From: Bacteriovoracaceae bacterium
GTDB taxonomy: Bacteria; Bdellovibrionota; Bacteriovoracia; Bacteriovoracales; Bacteriovoracaceae
Direction of reading: 5' to 3'
DNA: 64,000 bases
Assembly: GCA_947450475.1 (NCBI GenBank)
Contig: CANFVK010000001.1
Span: forward strand, 186,001-250,000
The notes beneath the pieces were generated by a model that ran no database searches, was not told the DNA's origin, and worked only from the letters and a program-made list of their open reading frames with translations. This document shows positions 25,597 through 34,786 of this stretch, one piece after another (positions within the stretch are counted from its first letter, which is position 1; every line of letters starts with the position of its first letter). The translations under genes and the position numbers were made by a program.

Positions 25597-26553
25597 TCAT
25601 ATACATAAACGGTCGATGCTTTCGAGTTCAGGTTCAATGAATGGGCAATTTTCTAAAAAGTCTTTAATGTATTGATCATTGCGATTTTTTAAAACCACCA
25701 TGTCATAATATTTTTTACGTTCAATAAATATGGGGTTTTGCTTTAATTCACAATACAAAATTTTTATTTTTGGATTAATTTTATTCCATAGGTGCATTTT
25801 CCAGAAAGAAGGATTGTATGATTCATCCATCTTGGGGTTTAAATAGTGTCTAATATTAAACTCTCTGTTCATATTTCTAATCCACTTCTTATTTGATCTG
25901 ACCAAATATGGATGTTTGCCCTCACACATGGAAAGTCCAAACAGCATTCCTTGATAATTTGCTTCTAGATCTGCAAATGAAAAAACTCCATCTAGTGCAT
26001 ATCCTAGGACAAGAAATTCTTCATTGATTCCGGTTTGTACAGTTGCTTTCTCTGCCTCAAGCGGATTCATGCCTAGACTTCGGTTTCTTAGATTGCGACG
26101 AAAATAATTTCTTCCCACAAGTGCAAAGTGTCCGAGTTTATCACTTCCAATATAGACACCGCCAACATTTATAGTTCTTGCTAATTGCACTAGAGGAAAA
26201 GGCAATCCCGCTTGTTCATAGATTGATGCTTGGATGTAATCTTTATTATTGATCGTTAGATCCGGATAACGATCAACTAAAAAAGAAGTATCGGCAAAGT
26301 GACTAATTTGACTAAATGAATTCTGTCCCACTATTTCACTTAAAACTTTATCGGCTACTTGAAAACATGATGGGAATTTCACTGAACTATTAATCTTAAT
26401 CAAAGCTTGGTTAAATTTGTCTTCAATGTAATCATTTAATGCTGTAGATGAATCTTTTAGTAGATGCGAAGCCAAAATAAACTGATCCGTTTCTCTTGCC
26501 TTAAGCAATGGGGACAGTATCATGAGACAGATTAAAACATAGGCTAATTTCAT
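25597..26553 (-). CDS. Secreted protein of unknown function with GSDKLGHF motif
   Basis: A 318-residue protein with a signal peptide (MKLAYVLICLMIL, ending near LLKARE). ATG 26553 has AGGAG in front and is preferred over the frame opening at 26592. A conserved-looking block GVYIGSDKLGHF with nearby NYFRR lies in the middle, and FADLEANYQG follows. These Asp and His residues could be functional, but I do not recognise the family. The gene faces the FKBP gene, stops 3 bases apart. Confidence 0.65.
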   Translation of the reverse strand: MKLAYVLICLMILSPLLKARETDQFILASHLLKDSSTALNDYIEDKFNQALIKINSSVKFPSCFQVADKVLSEIVGQNSFSQISHFADTSFLVDRYPDLTINNKDYIQASIYEQAGLPFPLVQLARTINVGGVYIGSDKLGHFALVGRNYFRRNLRNRSLGMNPLEAEKATVQTGINEEFLVLGYALDGVFSFADLEANYQGMLFGLSMCEGKHPYLVRSNKKWIRNMNREFNIRHYLNPKMDESYNPSFWKMHLWNKINPKIKILYCELKQNPIFIERKKYYDMVVLKNRNDQYIKDFLENCPFIEPELESIDRLCI

Positions 26554-26697
26554 AAAATTTCTCCTGAAAAGATCCAATCTAAATCTTGTCAATATAAGTT
26601 GAATTTACGCAATTAATTTAATGATATAGTTTTTGGAAGAAATGCATTTAGGGATTGGCCCCTACTTTGCTATGATTGTCTAAAAGGTAAACAGCTT

Positions 26698-27196
26698 ATG
26701 AAATTATCATTAGTTGTATTTTGGCTTTTTTAAAACACGATTTAGTTCAGTAACTTTTGCTCAATTGTCACCCGAATCGGAAATATTAAAATAAATATTT
26801 TAACAAATAGCTTATGAAAATTTTAATGCCTATATTTACAAGGGAACATTTTCTAATGAATCAGATTTGATGAATGACGATATAAAAAATTCTGATTGGG
26901 GGACTCATTCAAAAACTATTGTCTTTAATAATAACTCCTTTATGGTAGGCACTTTTAATAGCAATAATCGCTCCAATTTCTATAACACCGAAATGGCCGT
27001 TTTTTGCAGAGGTAGAATTGAATTAACAAATGATGTTTTAACTAATATTAAATTTCGAATGAAAAATGCTCGTCATTTAAACAAATTGGGTAAGCCTGAT
27101 GATGGAACTGATCTACTAGATGGCACAAGCTTTAAGAAAAAATTATTATACTTTATGCTTAAAATTCCTGCTTCGATAGCCCAGATTCTTATGTAG
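26698..27196 (+). pseudogene. Degraded phospholipase D-like (HKD family) gene
   Basis: ATG 26698 opens a signal peptide start (MKLSLVVFWLF), then hits TAA at 26731. Shifting frame gives the expected continuation SSVTFAQLSPESEILK, which ends in TAA near 26793. From 26804 another open stretch runs to 27196. It contains WGTHSKTIVFNNNSFMVGTFN and NNRSNFYNTE, which is the second HKD half-site of secreted PLD-like proteins, with Asn replacing the usual Asp. The first half-site and the central part are missing. So this is a remnant with a frameshift, stops and a large deletion. Only the 26867-27196 part could still be translated. Confidence 0.7.
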
Positions 27197-27303
27197 ATAG
27201 TAAAAGTGAATAAAATTTGCATGGGTATCTCCAATAAATCTTTTTTGATTGATCTGTGGATAATTGTAAATTATAAACCACAATGACTTAGATTGGAGAA
27301 TAT

Positions 27304-27612
27304 ATGAAAAAGTTTTTGCTTTGCTCAAGCCTTTTATTAATGCTGATTTATTCTGCCAGTGCTAGTAGCGATTTGTGTTTTGATGCCATTCAATCAGAGT
27401 TAATTAAAAAAGAAGGGCCTCGTGACTTAATCACCCTCCAAAATATTGAGCTAGAGAAAGGTTCAATAGATTCTTATGACGTTTATGCATGGATTGAAGA
27501 CCGTAACGACAGAAGTGTATGGCCATATCATTCTTTCTGGACTGCTAAAGTAAAAAAGACTCAAGATACTTGCATCGTCTTGTCTTTGGACTTTGTTCAA
27601 GGAAATATGTAG
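27304..27612 (+). CDS. Small secreted protein of unknown function
   Basis: A 102-residue protein with a signal peptide (MKKFLLCSSLLLMLI, cleavage near ASASS). The mature part is about 80 residues with two Cys residues (DLCFDA and DTCIVL) likely to form a disulphide, and a Trp/Tyr-rich middle (WPYHSFWT). GGAG lies before the ATG. It stands alone between the PLD remnant and a hairpin terminator. No family recognised. Confidence 0.65.
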   Translation: MKKFLLCSSLLLMLIYSASASSDLCFDAIQSELIKKEGPRDLITLQNIELEKGSIDSYDVYAWIEDRNDRSVWPYHSFWTAKVKKTQDTCIVLSLDFVQGNM

Positions 27613-27710
27613 TTATTAAGAGATAGCTTCACTTTAGTTTATTATTCATTAACTTGCATGGGCATTTCGTAACTTCTACTAGTTTCGATTTTGAAAATAC
27701 TTCGACAAGA

Positions 27711-27739
27711 TGATCCCTTCGATCTCAAGGGATCATTTT
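27711..27739 (+). terminator. Intrinsic terminator
   Basis: TGATCCCTT pairs with AAGGGATCA across a 7-base loop and is followed by TTTT. It lies about 100 bases after the stop at 27612 and would end that transcript. Confidence 0.75.
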
Positions 27740-27878
27740 GATATTCTGATTCTATTAATAATCTAATAATAGAAAGGTCCGATGCGTTCTTTCTTTTATA
27801 AAAAAAGTCAAAACTGGCTAAGTCTTTGCACCTTTTAAAGTGACAAATTTATTTGTTGCGTTTCGAAAGGAGAGCAAT

Positions 27879-28112
27879 ATGTCAAAAAGAATTAAAAAAG
27901 ACGTCATCAGCAATCGTGAATTTACGATGATTAACAATTCCCCAAAGCAAGGTCATATTCCATTTCCTGATGAAAAAATATTAGAAGATGAAAATAAAGA
28001 CAGTTTTAAAGAAATGTTGATTGGTATGGAATACGATCTAGATCAAGCGGAAGACGATTGGGATGAAGAGGAGATTAAAAACTTGAAAATGTTGAGAAAG
28101 GAAAAGTTGTAG
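27879..28112 (+). CDS. Small acidic cytoplasmic protein
   Basis: A 77-residue protein without signal or membrane segment. AAGGAG at 27867-27872 points to ATG 27879 rather than the earlier start in the frame. The N-terminus is basic (MSKRIKKDV); the C-terminal half is acidic (DLDQAEDDWDEEEIKNL). Nothing identifies its function. It is a single gene just upstream of the convergent tRNA-Arg. Confidence 0.6.
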   Translation: MSKRIKKDVISNREFTMINNSPKQGHIPFPDEKILEDENKDSFKEMLIGMEYDLDQAEDDWDEEEIKNLKMLRKEKL

Positions 28113-28144
28113 TTGGCAATCTTGAAATTGTGTTGATTTTTTTA

Positions 28145-28221
<77 letters not shown>

Positions 28222-28325
28222 ATTGAAAAATATCGGTGAAGAGAAAAGTAAAGGTTTAAGCCCTTAATGTCAAGCCCAAGATCGGGTTTTACATGTTCTA
28301 AGTGGCTAGAATTTTAAATAAAACT

Positions 28326-28353
28326 TTGCGAATCTTAGCTAAAAGTCTAGACT
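28326..28353 (+). promoter_or_regulatory. Possible promoter giving a leaderless FAD-oxidase mRNA
   Basis: TTGCGA (28326-28331), a 16-base spacer and TAGACT (28348-28353). The ATG at 28360 begins 6 bases after the -10 box and has no Shine-Dalgarno sequence. Confidence 0.4.
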
Positions 28354-28359
28354 GTATCA

Positions 28360-29676
28360 ATGAGTGGCCACAAAAGAAAAAGTTTCTATTCTCTTCATGA
28401 GCTCCGCCAGCATTTGAAGTTGGGGGAGCCGACTCTTTATCACTCTTCTCAAACATCAACAGTTATTCCATTTGAAAATTTAAAGCTCGGGCTCTTAGAG
28501 TCGACTGTCCTTGGAAATCTTTCGACGATAAAAGGTGAAATGAGTTTAATCAATAATCAAGATCTACGTGTTACTGGCTTTATCACTTGGAAAGAAGCCA
28601 AGGACTATTGTCGCCAACATGGCCGCGAGATCATGACTTCGCCCACTGAAGAGCTCGCAGGGGTGTTATCGGGGATTGCAACTAGTTGTACGGGGGAGCG
28701 CTCTTTTGGCTTTAAAAATCTTCGTTCTCAAATCGAGGAAGTCACTTATTTAAATTTTGAAGCTGAAGAAAAAAAGCTTTCAGCCTCTAAAAAATTAGAC
28801 TTTGCGTTTGATCTTGCCTCATATCAAAATGATTTTGCTCCTTATGCGAATTTTAAAAATGCTCCTTTTCCTCGGCTTGAAGTCGAAACCGATTTAATGA
28901 CTGGAACTGAAGGGCAGCTTGGAGTTATCACTTCAGCCACACTTAAAACTATTGCGTATGAAGAAGAAACCTATTTATTTATATTGTTGCCGAAGTGGGA
29001 AGAAGACTATGGCCCACATTTGGAGATTTTTCAAGCCGTTCAAACTTTTCGCGCTGAGATTAGGGCTTGCGAATTGCTTGATGCCAATTCGCTTTCTTAC
29101 TTAGCACCAGATAAAAATCCAGGCAAGAATCAAGATGTTGTTTTTTTAGAAATAAGAAAAAAAGATTTTGAATATGTTTATGAGAACCTTTTGGCGAAAT
29201 TAACGTTAATAAAGGACGAAAATATTTTCGAGATGGGAAGTGCCCGTTGCCGTGATTTGCGAGTTAGTGTACCTCGGGCGATTTTTGAGGTGAACTCCAG
29301 AATGGGAGTAACCAAGAAAGGAACGGATGTACAGGTTTCGCCGGAGAAATTTGGCCAGCTTTTAGATTTTTATCGTCGCTTTAGCAAGCTCGGTGTTGCC
29401 TATAATCTTTTTGGTCATTTTGGCGATGCTCATTTGCATTTTAATTTTATGCCGACTCCAGATAAAAATGATTTTTGCAATGATCAGCTAGAGCAGCTTT
29501 ATGCTCAAGTGCATCTTTGGCATGGATCACCATTTGCTGAACATGGTATTGGTCTTTTGAAAAAAAAGTTTATAGCGCCATTTTTTAATGAAAACCAAAG
29601 AAGAATTTTTAAAGAATTGAAGTTTCTTTATGACCCCCAAAATCAATTTTTCCCAGAGGGATTCATGTCATGTTAA
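28360..29676 (+). CDS. FAD-binding oxidase, GlcD / D-lactate dehydrogenase type
   Basis: A 438-residue cytoplasmic flavoprotein of the PCMH (vanillyl-alcohol oxidase) class. The FAD domain shows MTSPTEELAGVLSGIATSCTGERSFG-type contacts and MTGTEGQLGVIT, the usual G-x-G-x-L-G-I motif. The C-terminal substrate domain has NLFGHFGDAHLHFNF and AEHGIG, the His motifs of 2-hydroxyacid dehydrogenases. It should oxidise a hydroxy acid such as D-lactate or glycolate. The exact substrate is uncertain. The stop overlaps the start of rsgA by 7 bases. Confidence 0.82.
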   Translation: MSGHKRKSFYSLHELRQHLKLGEPTLYHSSQTSTVIPFENLKLGLLESTVLGNLSTIKGEMSLINNQDLRVTGFITWKEAKDYCRQHGREIMTSPTEELAGVLSGIATSCTGERSFGFKNLRSQIEEVTYLNFEAEEKKLSASKKLDFAFDLASYQNDFAPYANFKNAPFPRLEVETDLMTGTEGQLGVITSATLKTIAYEEETYLFILLPKWEEDYGPHLEIFQAVQTFRAEIRACELLDANSLSYLAPDKNPGKNQDVVFLEIRKKDFEYVYENLLAKLTLIKDENIFEMGSARCRDLRVSVPRAIFEVNSRMGVTKKGTDVQVSPEKFGQLLDFYRRFSKLGVAYNLFGHFGDAHLHFNFMPTPDKNDFCNDQLEQLYAQVHLWHGSPFAEHGIGLLKKKFIAPFFNENQRRIFKELKFLYDPQNQFFPEGFMSC

Positions 29677-30614
29677 AGGCTCGAGTTTTTAAATCGGCAA
29701 AAAGAGATTTTGAGTGCAAAGTCGATGGCTCAGATGAAATGATTGTCGCTACGGCATTGGGCAATTTGCTTAAAGGGGATGAAAATAGCATTGTCGTAGG
29801 CGATTATGTGATGATTGATAATCATGTAATAGTAGAGGTGCTTCCCCGTAATAATGAAATTTATAGATTGATTATTCGTGAACAAAAAAAGAAAGTTACA
29901 GCTTCAAATTGTGATCTTTTGGTCATTGTGAGTTCTGTTTCTCGTCCAGAATATAAAAGAGGCATTGTTGATCGCTTTTTGGTTCGCGCCCATCAGTGGG
30001 GGATTAGGCCATTGATGGTTTTTAATAAGATGGATGAATATGACTCTTCACTGTTAGATATTGAATTTGAATTCGATCGAATGAACCAGCTTGGTATTGA
30101 GTGCTTTGAAGTTTCAGCAGAAAATCCAGATTATTTTCCTAAGTATTTAGCTTTAGGTCTGGCTGAATTAAGAGATCGGCTTCTCAATAAGACTTCTATT
30201 TTTTTAGGACAATCTGGAGTTGGAAAAAGTCGACTGATCTCTCAAGTTTCCAACGGAAAGATTTCCTTACTTTCCAACGATGTTGGTAAGGTGGGTAAAG
30301 GAAAACATACCACAACTTGGAGTGAAATTGTTGACTGCGAAACTATGTCACTAATTGATTCTCCAGGCATACGTTCATTTGGCGTTGAAGATTTACTGGA
30401 AGAAGAATTAATAACGTACTTTCCCGACCTAGAAGCGGGAGCAGTTCAATGCAAATTCTCAAATTGTTCTCACTCCGAAGAAAGCAAAGGTTGTTTTTTT
30501 AGAACTAAACTTGAATCTAATTCTCGGACAACACAGCTTATTCTTTCCCGACTAGAATCTTTTTGTCGGATGAAAGAGGAAATTTCTTCGACTCCATCTT
30601 ACTTAAAAAAATAA
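29670..30614 (+). CDS. rsgA: Ribosome small-subunit GTPase RsgA
   Basis: A 314-residue circularly permuted GTPase that helps mature the 30S subunit. An OB-fold comes first (to about residue 75). Then the GTPase motifs appear in permuted order: FNKMD (G4), GQSGVGKS (G1, near residue 180), and DSPGIRSFG (G3). The C-terminal zinc site is CKFSNCSHSEESKGC. Length and order are normal for the family. It overlaps the FAD oxidase gene, so the two are probably co-transcribed, though their roles seem unrelated. Confidence 0.95.
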   Translation: MLKARVFKSAKRDFECKVDGSDEMIVATALGNLLKGDENSIVVGDYVMIDNHVIVEVLPRNNEIYRLIIREQKKKVTASNCDLLVIVSSVSRPEYKRGIVDRFLVRAHQWGIRPLMVFNKMDEYDSSLLDIEFEFDRMNQLGIECFEVSAENPDYFPKYLALGLAELRDRLLNKTSIFLGQSGVGKSRLISQVSNGKISLLSNDVGKVGKGKHTTTWSEIVDCETMSLIDSPGIRSFGVEDLLEEELITYFPDLEAGAVQCKFSNCSHSEESKGCFFRTKLESNSRTTQLILSRLESFCRMKEEISSTPSYLKK

Positions 30615-30670
30615 TTTAAAATAATTTTGTTCTGCCGAATAGTCACCATATAACAATTCGGAGAATGGAT

Positions 30671-31135
30671 ATGTCTGAAGATTTTAAAGTACTCGATTTT
30701 AACAAGAAAAAAGCAGAAACGATCGAGCAAAAAAGAAGGGCCTTTAATAGAATTGTTTTCCAAAAGTTTTTAGGTGCTTACTCTGTAATTGACGACAATG
30801 GAACAATCTATCCAGTTACAATGGTAGATATTGCAGGTGATGGATGCTCATTTCAAGTTCCTTGGAATTCGGCAAAAGATCAGGCTTTACCCTATGATTA
30901 TGAACTAAGTATGAGAATGTATTTTACTGATGCTTCCTACATTCCAGTTATTATGAATGTGCGTCACGCGAAAGAAGTCGTGGGCGCTGACGCCAATGTA
31001 TATATGCAATATGGCTGTGAATTTGATAAAAGTGTTCCCACGTTTGAAGCTATGCAAAGTTTTATTGATTTTATTTACAAATTCTCAGAGCATTCGGTCA
31101 TAGACAAAGGTGACGCGAAAGTTTATTTCAAATAA
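30671..31135 (+). CDS. PilZ-like domain protein (possible c-di-GMP receptor)
   Basis: A 154-residue cytoplasmic protein. GGAG at 30660-30663 fits ATG 30671 better than the ATG at 30665. It contains the PilZ features RRAFNR (RxxxR) near residue 23 and VTMVDIAGDGCSF (the D-x-S-x-x-G site with Ala for Ser) about 30 residues on, followed by beta strands. PilZ proteins bind cyclic di-GMP through these motifs. Loss of the Ser may weaken binding. No output domain is attached. Confidence 0.65.
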   Translation: MSEDFKVLDFNKKKAETIEQKRRAFNRIVFQKFLGAYSVIDDNGTIYPVTMVDIAGDGCSFQVPWNSAKDQALPYDYELSMRMYFTDASYIPVIMNVRHAKEVVGADANVYMQYGCEFDKSVPTFEAMQSFIDFIYKFSEHSVIDKGDAKVYFK

Positions 31136-31185
31136 TTAACACTTTATGATAGCTTTGAACTCCTAGAATCAGGAGTACAAAGTCT

Positions 31186-32391
31186 ATGAAATTAGCCATT
31201 ATCGGCTCCGGGCCGCTTGCTCTGTATTGCGCTCATCATTTTGATTTGATTGGAGCCGAAGTCACACTTTTTCAACGTTCACCACTAGGCGGAAATATCC
31301 GCTTTCTTCAAGATTTTTTTCCTCAAGTTAATATACTCGTTAATGAGGAAAACAAAACTTTGGAATCGTTTTGGGAAAATGAACTTTGCGAATTAATTAA
31401 AGAAGTTGAAACAAAGCAATTAACCAAAGCAGGTGAAGTGCTTAGGGTTCACAAAAGATTTTTACATTTGCCTGAATCCATTCCTAATCGCACAAGGCTC
31501 CACGATCTTTTTCGAGTGATTTATTCTGTAAACCCAAGAGAAGCCATCCTAAAGCAACTTGAAGAAAACCCTGACATGTTCAACCAGCTAGGTGAACAAG
31601 TTATTAGCTCGTTGCATACGCCTGTAGAAAGTTTTGAAGATTTTGATATAGTCATCGATGCCAGGGGGCTAGGCAAAAAACCTCAACCAATGGGACCGTC
31701 ACACTCTGCTGCGCTTAATGAAAATAATATAAAACTATCGGCTCCAATCTTTTATGAAAAAGAGATATTCACAAGTTTAGAATTTCATAATAAAAAACAA
31801 ATTATCATTGTGGGCGATACTGAAACAAGCGTGCTGGCTCTTTTAAAATGCCGAGATTGGCTTTTCTCTCGCCCGGACCATAGTATTAGCTGGGTGACTC
31901 ATTCGCCTATCAATAAACCATTTTTAAATCCGTGGTTTAATCATGAGCTGATTTCTTTACTTAGCGAAATTGAAAAACAATTTGAAGAAGCCAAATTAAT
32001 CTTTGAAGAAAAAATGCACCAATGGCGAGATCTTGAAGATTATATCAAAGTCAAAATACCCAAACCTATTGAGCCTGAACCTAAGATTAAAATTTTTCAA
32101 GGATATGATGTTACCTCTGTTGATAAACTCCTAGACCGCGATGGCGTTTTTGCCACTATTGAAACTCCAGACTTTCGAGAATTTTCTAATTCCAATCTTG
32201 ATTTGAAGACTCTTGCCGCTGATGCCATTTTAGTGGCTTGCGGATATGAAGAGGATTGCCATTTCGCTAATGGAATTCAAGACGAAGAGCCTGGTTATTA
32301 TAAATTGGGCGCAACAAATTTGAGTGAAGGCTTATTTCAAATTAAAATCATTGAAAAAAAAATTATGTCTTTTTTTTCGAGGGCAACATGA
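31186..32391 (+). CDS. FAD/NAD(P)-binding oxidoreductase-like protein
   Basis: A 401-residue protein beginning with a Rossmann motif (LAIIGSGPLALYCA) and GGNIR. A second nucleotide-binding stretch lies near residue 205 (IIIVGDTETSVLALL). The C-terminal part has ADAILVACGYEED, the usual end of pyridine-nucleotide disulphide-type oxidoreductases. No redox Cys pair is visible, so a thioredoxin-reductase role is unlikely; a monooxygenase-like or regulatory role is possible. The next gene starts within its stop (ATGA). Confidence 0.7.
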   Translation: MKLAIIGSGPLALYCAHHFDLIGAEVTLFQRSPLGGNIRFLQDFFPQVNILVNEENKTLESFWENELCELIKEVETKQLTKAGEVLRVHKRFLHLPESIPNRTRLHDLFRVIYSVNPREAILKQLEENPDMFNQLGEQVISSLHTPVESFEDFDIVIDARGLGKKPQPMGPSHSAALNENNIKLSAPIFYEKEIFTSLEFHNKKQIIIVGDTETSVLALLKCRDWLFSRPDHSISWVTHSPINKPFLNPWFNHELISLLSEIEKQFEEAKLIFEEKMHQWRDLEDYIKVKIPKPIEPEPKIKIFQGYDVTSVDKLLDRDGVFATIETPDFREFSNSNLDLKTLAADAILVACGYEEDCHFANGIQDEEPGYYKLGATNLSEGLFQIKIIEKKIMSFFSRAT

Positions 32392-33134
32392 AAAACTTTG
32401 CTGTCGTTACATTAATGATTTTTTTTTCAAGCTGTGCCTCAAACAATAGTTCAGGCTTAAAACCTCGCTCACTTGAAGATTATTATATTTCAACTGGAGT
32501 AGAGAAATATTTTCTCAATTCTATTCCGGCTTGGGCCAACTTTGATCAAAAGGCAGGTTGTTTTCGTCAAAGCTCTATTCGCTACCTAGACTTAGATGCA
32601 CTCATGAAAAGTTATTCCATCAATTACAATAAAGCATTACAAGTACAAGCTGCCTTTAATGAAGAGTATATTCAATTCCAAAAAATGAATCATGATCGAC
32701 CAATTACACTTAAAGAAGATGAACTTATTTTTTTTAAAGTCAGTGATAAGGTTTCAAATAAAATTATATTCTTTGATGCTCCTCATTTTAAGCGAGTCAA
32801 TCTAATTTGGATTGATGAAATCCTAGGTGATAAGAGTAAAGAAAAAAAGCTTAAGAATCTGCTTAATTCTAAGGAAATGGAAGAAGGGGTTCCGGTATTG
32901 GTTAGCTTTTGTCTTATGCGAACGGAGATAGAGAGTCTCTTTCCTTCATTAGAAGCAAAGTCAATTTCAGCAGAAATGCTTTCTGTCTTTGATAGTTCCG
33001 GAATTCGTAAACCGGCATTTCAAATTGAGCTCGATCAATTTTTTGATCAAAATCAATCACTCTTTTTTTATTCTCAGAAAAATTTTGTACCAATTGATGT
33101 TTTAAAAGGGAATTATAAAACTATAAATTATTAA
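32388..33134 (+). CDS. Lipoprotein of unknown function
   Basis: A 248-residue protein with a lipoprotein signal: hydrophobic MKNFAVVTLMIFF, then SSCASNN with the lipidated Cys at residue 17. The mature part has no recognised domain. It overlaps the preceding oxidoreductase gene by 4 bases and is followed 9 bases later by the cyclophilin gene, so it sits inside a four-gene operon (31186-34761). Probably attached to the inner or outer membrane. Confidence 0.75.
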   Translation: MKNFAVVTLMIFFSSCASNNSSGLKPRSLEDYYISTGVEKYFLNSIPAWANFDQKAGCFRQSSIRYLDLDALMKSYSINYNKALQVQAAFNEEYIQFQKMNHDRPITLKEDELIFFKVSDKVSNKIIFFDAPHFKRVNLIWIDEILGDKSKEKKLKNLLNSKEMEEGVPVLVSFCLMRTEIESLFPSLEAKSISAEMLSVFDSSGIRKPAFQIELDQFFDQNQSLFFYSQKNFVPIDVLKGNYKTINY

Positions 33135-33143
33135 GGAGATTTT

Positions 33144-33683
33144 ATGTTTGGATTAGGAAGTATGAAAAAAAATGACTACAAAGAACCAATTGACCGAATG
33201 ACCGCAGTTTTCCATACGACAATGGGAGATTTCGAAATTGAGCTTTTTGCTAAGCAATGTCCTGAAACAGTTTGGAATTTTGTGAATTTAGCAGAAGGTA
33301 GACAAGAAACAAAAAAAGATGGTCCATTTTATGATGGGCTGGTTTTTCATAGAGTTATAGATAATTTTATGATTCAGGGGGGCTGTCCTGAAGGCACTGG
33401 TCGTGGAGGTCCAGGTTACCGTTTTAATGATGAGTTTAGCCGAGAGTTACGACATGATGGTCCTGGTATTTTATCAATGGCCAATGCAGGTCCAGGAACT
33501 AATGGCTCCCAGTTTTTTATTACATTAGTTCCAACTCCCCATCTCGACGGTCGCCATACTGTATTTGGACGCGTGACCAAAGGAATGGATGTTGTCTCTG
33601 CCATTGGAAAAACTCCAGTTGGTTCAATGGATCGACCTGTAAAAGATGTAATCATTGAAAAAGTAGAAATTCTTCGCAATTAA
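33144..33683 (+). CDS. Cyclophilin-type peptidyl-prolyl isomerase
   Basis: A 179-residue protein without signal peptide, therefore cytoplasmic. The cyclophilin motifs are intact: FHRVIDNFMIQGG (catalytic Arg), GTNGSQFFIT, and HLDGRHTVFGRV. It catalyses proline cis-trans isomerisation in protein folding. AAGGAG precedes the ATG. It is the second prolyl isomerase in the window, of another family than the FKBP at 25123. Confidence 0.94.
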   Translation: MFGLGSMKKNDYKEPIDRMTAVFHTTMGDFEIELFAKQCPETVWNFVNLAEGRQETKKDGPFYDGLVFHRVIDNFMIQGGCPEGTGRGGPGYRFNDEFSRELRHDGPGILSMANAGPGTNGSQFFITLVPTPHLDGRHTVFGRVTKGMDVVSAIGKTPVGSMDRPVKDVIIEKVEILRN

Positions 33684-33696
33684 TTAGGACGAACTA

Positions 33697-34761
33697 ATGA
33701 AAATTAAATTTTATTCGTTTATCATTTTTTTTATGTCTTTTCACGCTGCAGTTGCGGGAATTAATAATTTAAACATTATCAGTCGTACCGGATGGCGATA
33801 TCTTGATCATGATTTAGAAAAGACTGGACTGCCAAGTTCCAGCTCATTTGATGTGGATTACTTAAAAACTAATTTTTCCGGTACGCTAAATCCTACCGTT
33901 AAATACTTAGTGACGATGGACTTGTTGGAATCAAGCGGCAACAAAGACGTAACAGATGGGACTTCATCATTTATTTACGAAGCTTATATGACAAAAAGTT
34001 TTTCTCAGGGGACTACTGTTGCTTTTGGAAAAAAGGCGGTGATTAATGGGGGAAGAGAATATGATTATGTCGAGTACGATCTTTACTCGACCTCTTATTT
34101 TTATCAATCTGCTCCAGAAAATCAAGTTGGGATAACCATCACCCAAGAGTTCGGTGATCAATCAGTTGCATTTCAACTTTTTAATGGAAATAAAGATAAG
34201 GATGCTGGGGCCAACCCAATTAGAAACTCTCAATCAAAAATGGGATATTCTCTAAGTTGGAATGGAAACTTTTTAGGAGGCATTATAAAACCGATCTTAG
34301 GCTACAGCATTGTTCCTGAAGCTTCAGGTTTTACTTATTTTGATGGGCAAAGACATAACAAAGGTGATGATGAGTTTGCAGCAGTTGGAGTACAGCTTAT
34401 AACTCCTCACAATGTTGTGATTGAACTAGATTATGATCAATTTGTTGCCAAGCAAGCGGGAACTAATCGAGAAAATTTAATGACCACTTCGATGGTTGGA
34501 CAACTTCGTTTTACCGGCGAGAATTTTTTTCCTTTTGTTAAAATTATAAGTGACAAGAAAAAGATTGATTCAACTAAGATGACTGAACGAATGGCTTTCG
34601 ATGTCGGATTTGAGTATCAAGAATCAAAAGAAGATGCCTTTCGCTATCATGTCGTCTATAGTGGAGAGTCGTTAAATGATTTATCCCGTTCTCCCAATGT
34701 AAAATCAAATCCTCAGTCTATTTTTATTGGGCTGAAATTTGATGCTGCTGTATTGAAATAA
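33697..34761 (+). CDS. Porin-like outer-membrane beta-barrel protein
   Basis: A 354-residue protein with a signal peptide (cleavage near AVAGI). The mature part is made of alternating hydrophobic/polar strands with Gly and aromatic residues and short turns, as in porins. Examples are TVAFGKKAVINGG, NQVGITITQEFG and HNVVIELDYDQF. It ends FDAAVLK, not the common terminal aromatic. A phosphate-selective-porin-like or general porin is likely; the substrate is unknown. Confidence 0.65.
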   Translation: MKIKFYSFIIFFMSFHAAVAGINNLNIISRTGWRYLDHDLEKTGLPSSSSFDVDYLKTNFSGTLNPTVKYLVTMDLLESSGNKDVTDGTSSFIYEAYMTKSFSQGTTVAFGKKAVINGGREYDYVEYDLYSTSYFYQSAPENQVGITITQEFGDQSVAFQLFNGNKDKDAGANPIRNSQSKMGYSLSWNGNFLGGIIKPILGYSIVPEASGFTYFDGQRHNKGDDEFAAVGVQLITPHNVVIELDYDQFVAKQAGTNRENLMTTSMVGQLRFTGENFFPFVKIISDKKKIDSTKMTERMAFDVGFEYQESKEDAFRYHVVYSGESLNDLSRSPNVKSNPQSIFIGLKFDAAVLK

Positions 34762-34786
34762 AATTCTAATATTGACTGCCTAGTTT

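Noticed and set aside
26867..27196. Intact short gene with an HKD motif
   Set aside because: The N-terminal half and signal peptide are found upstream in broken form, and the Asp of the motif is lost, so it is better called a pseudogene.
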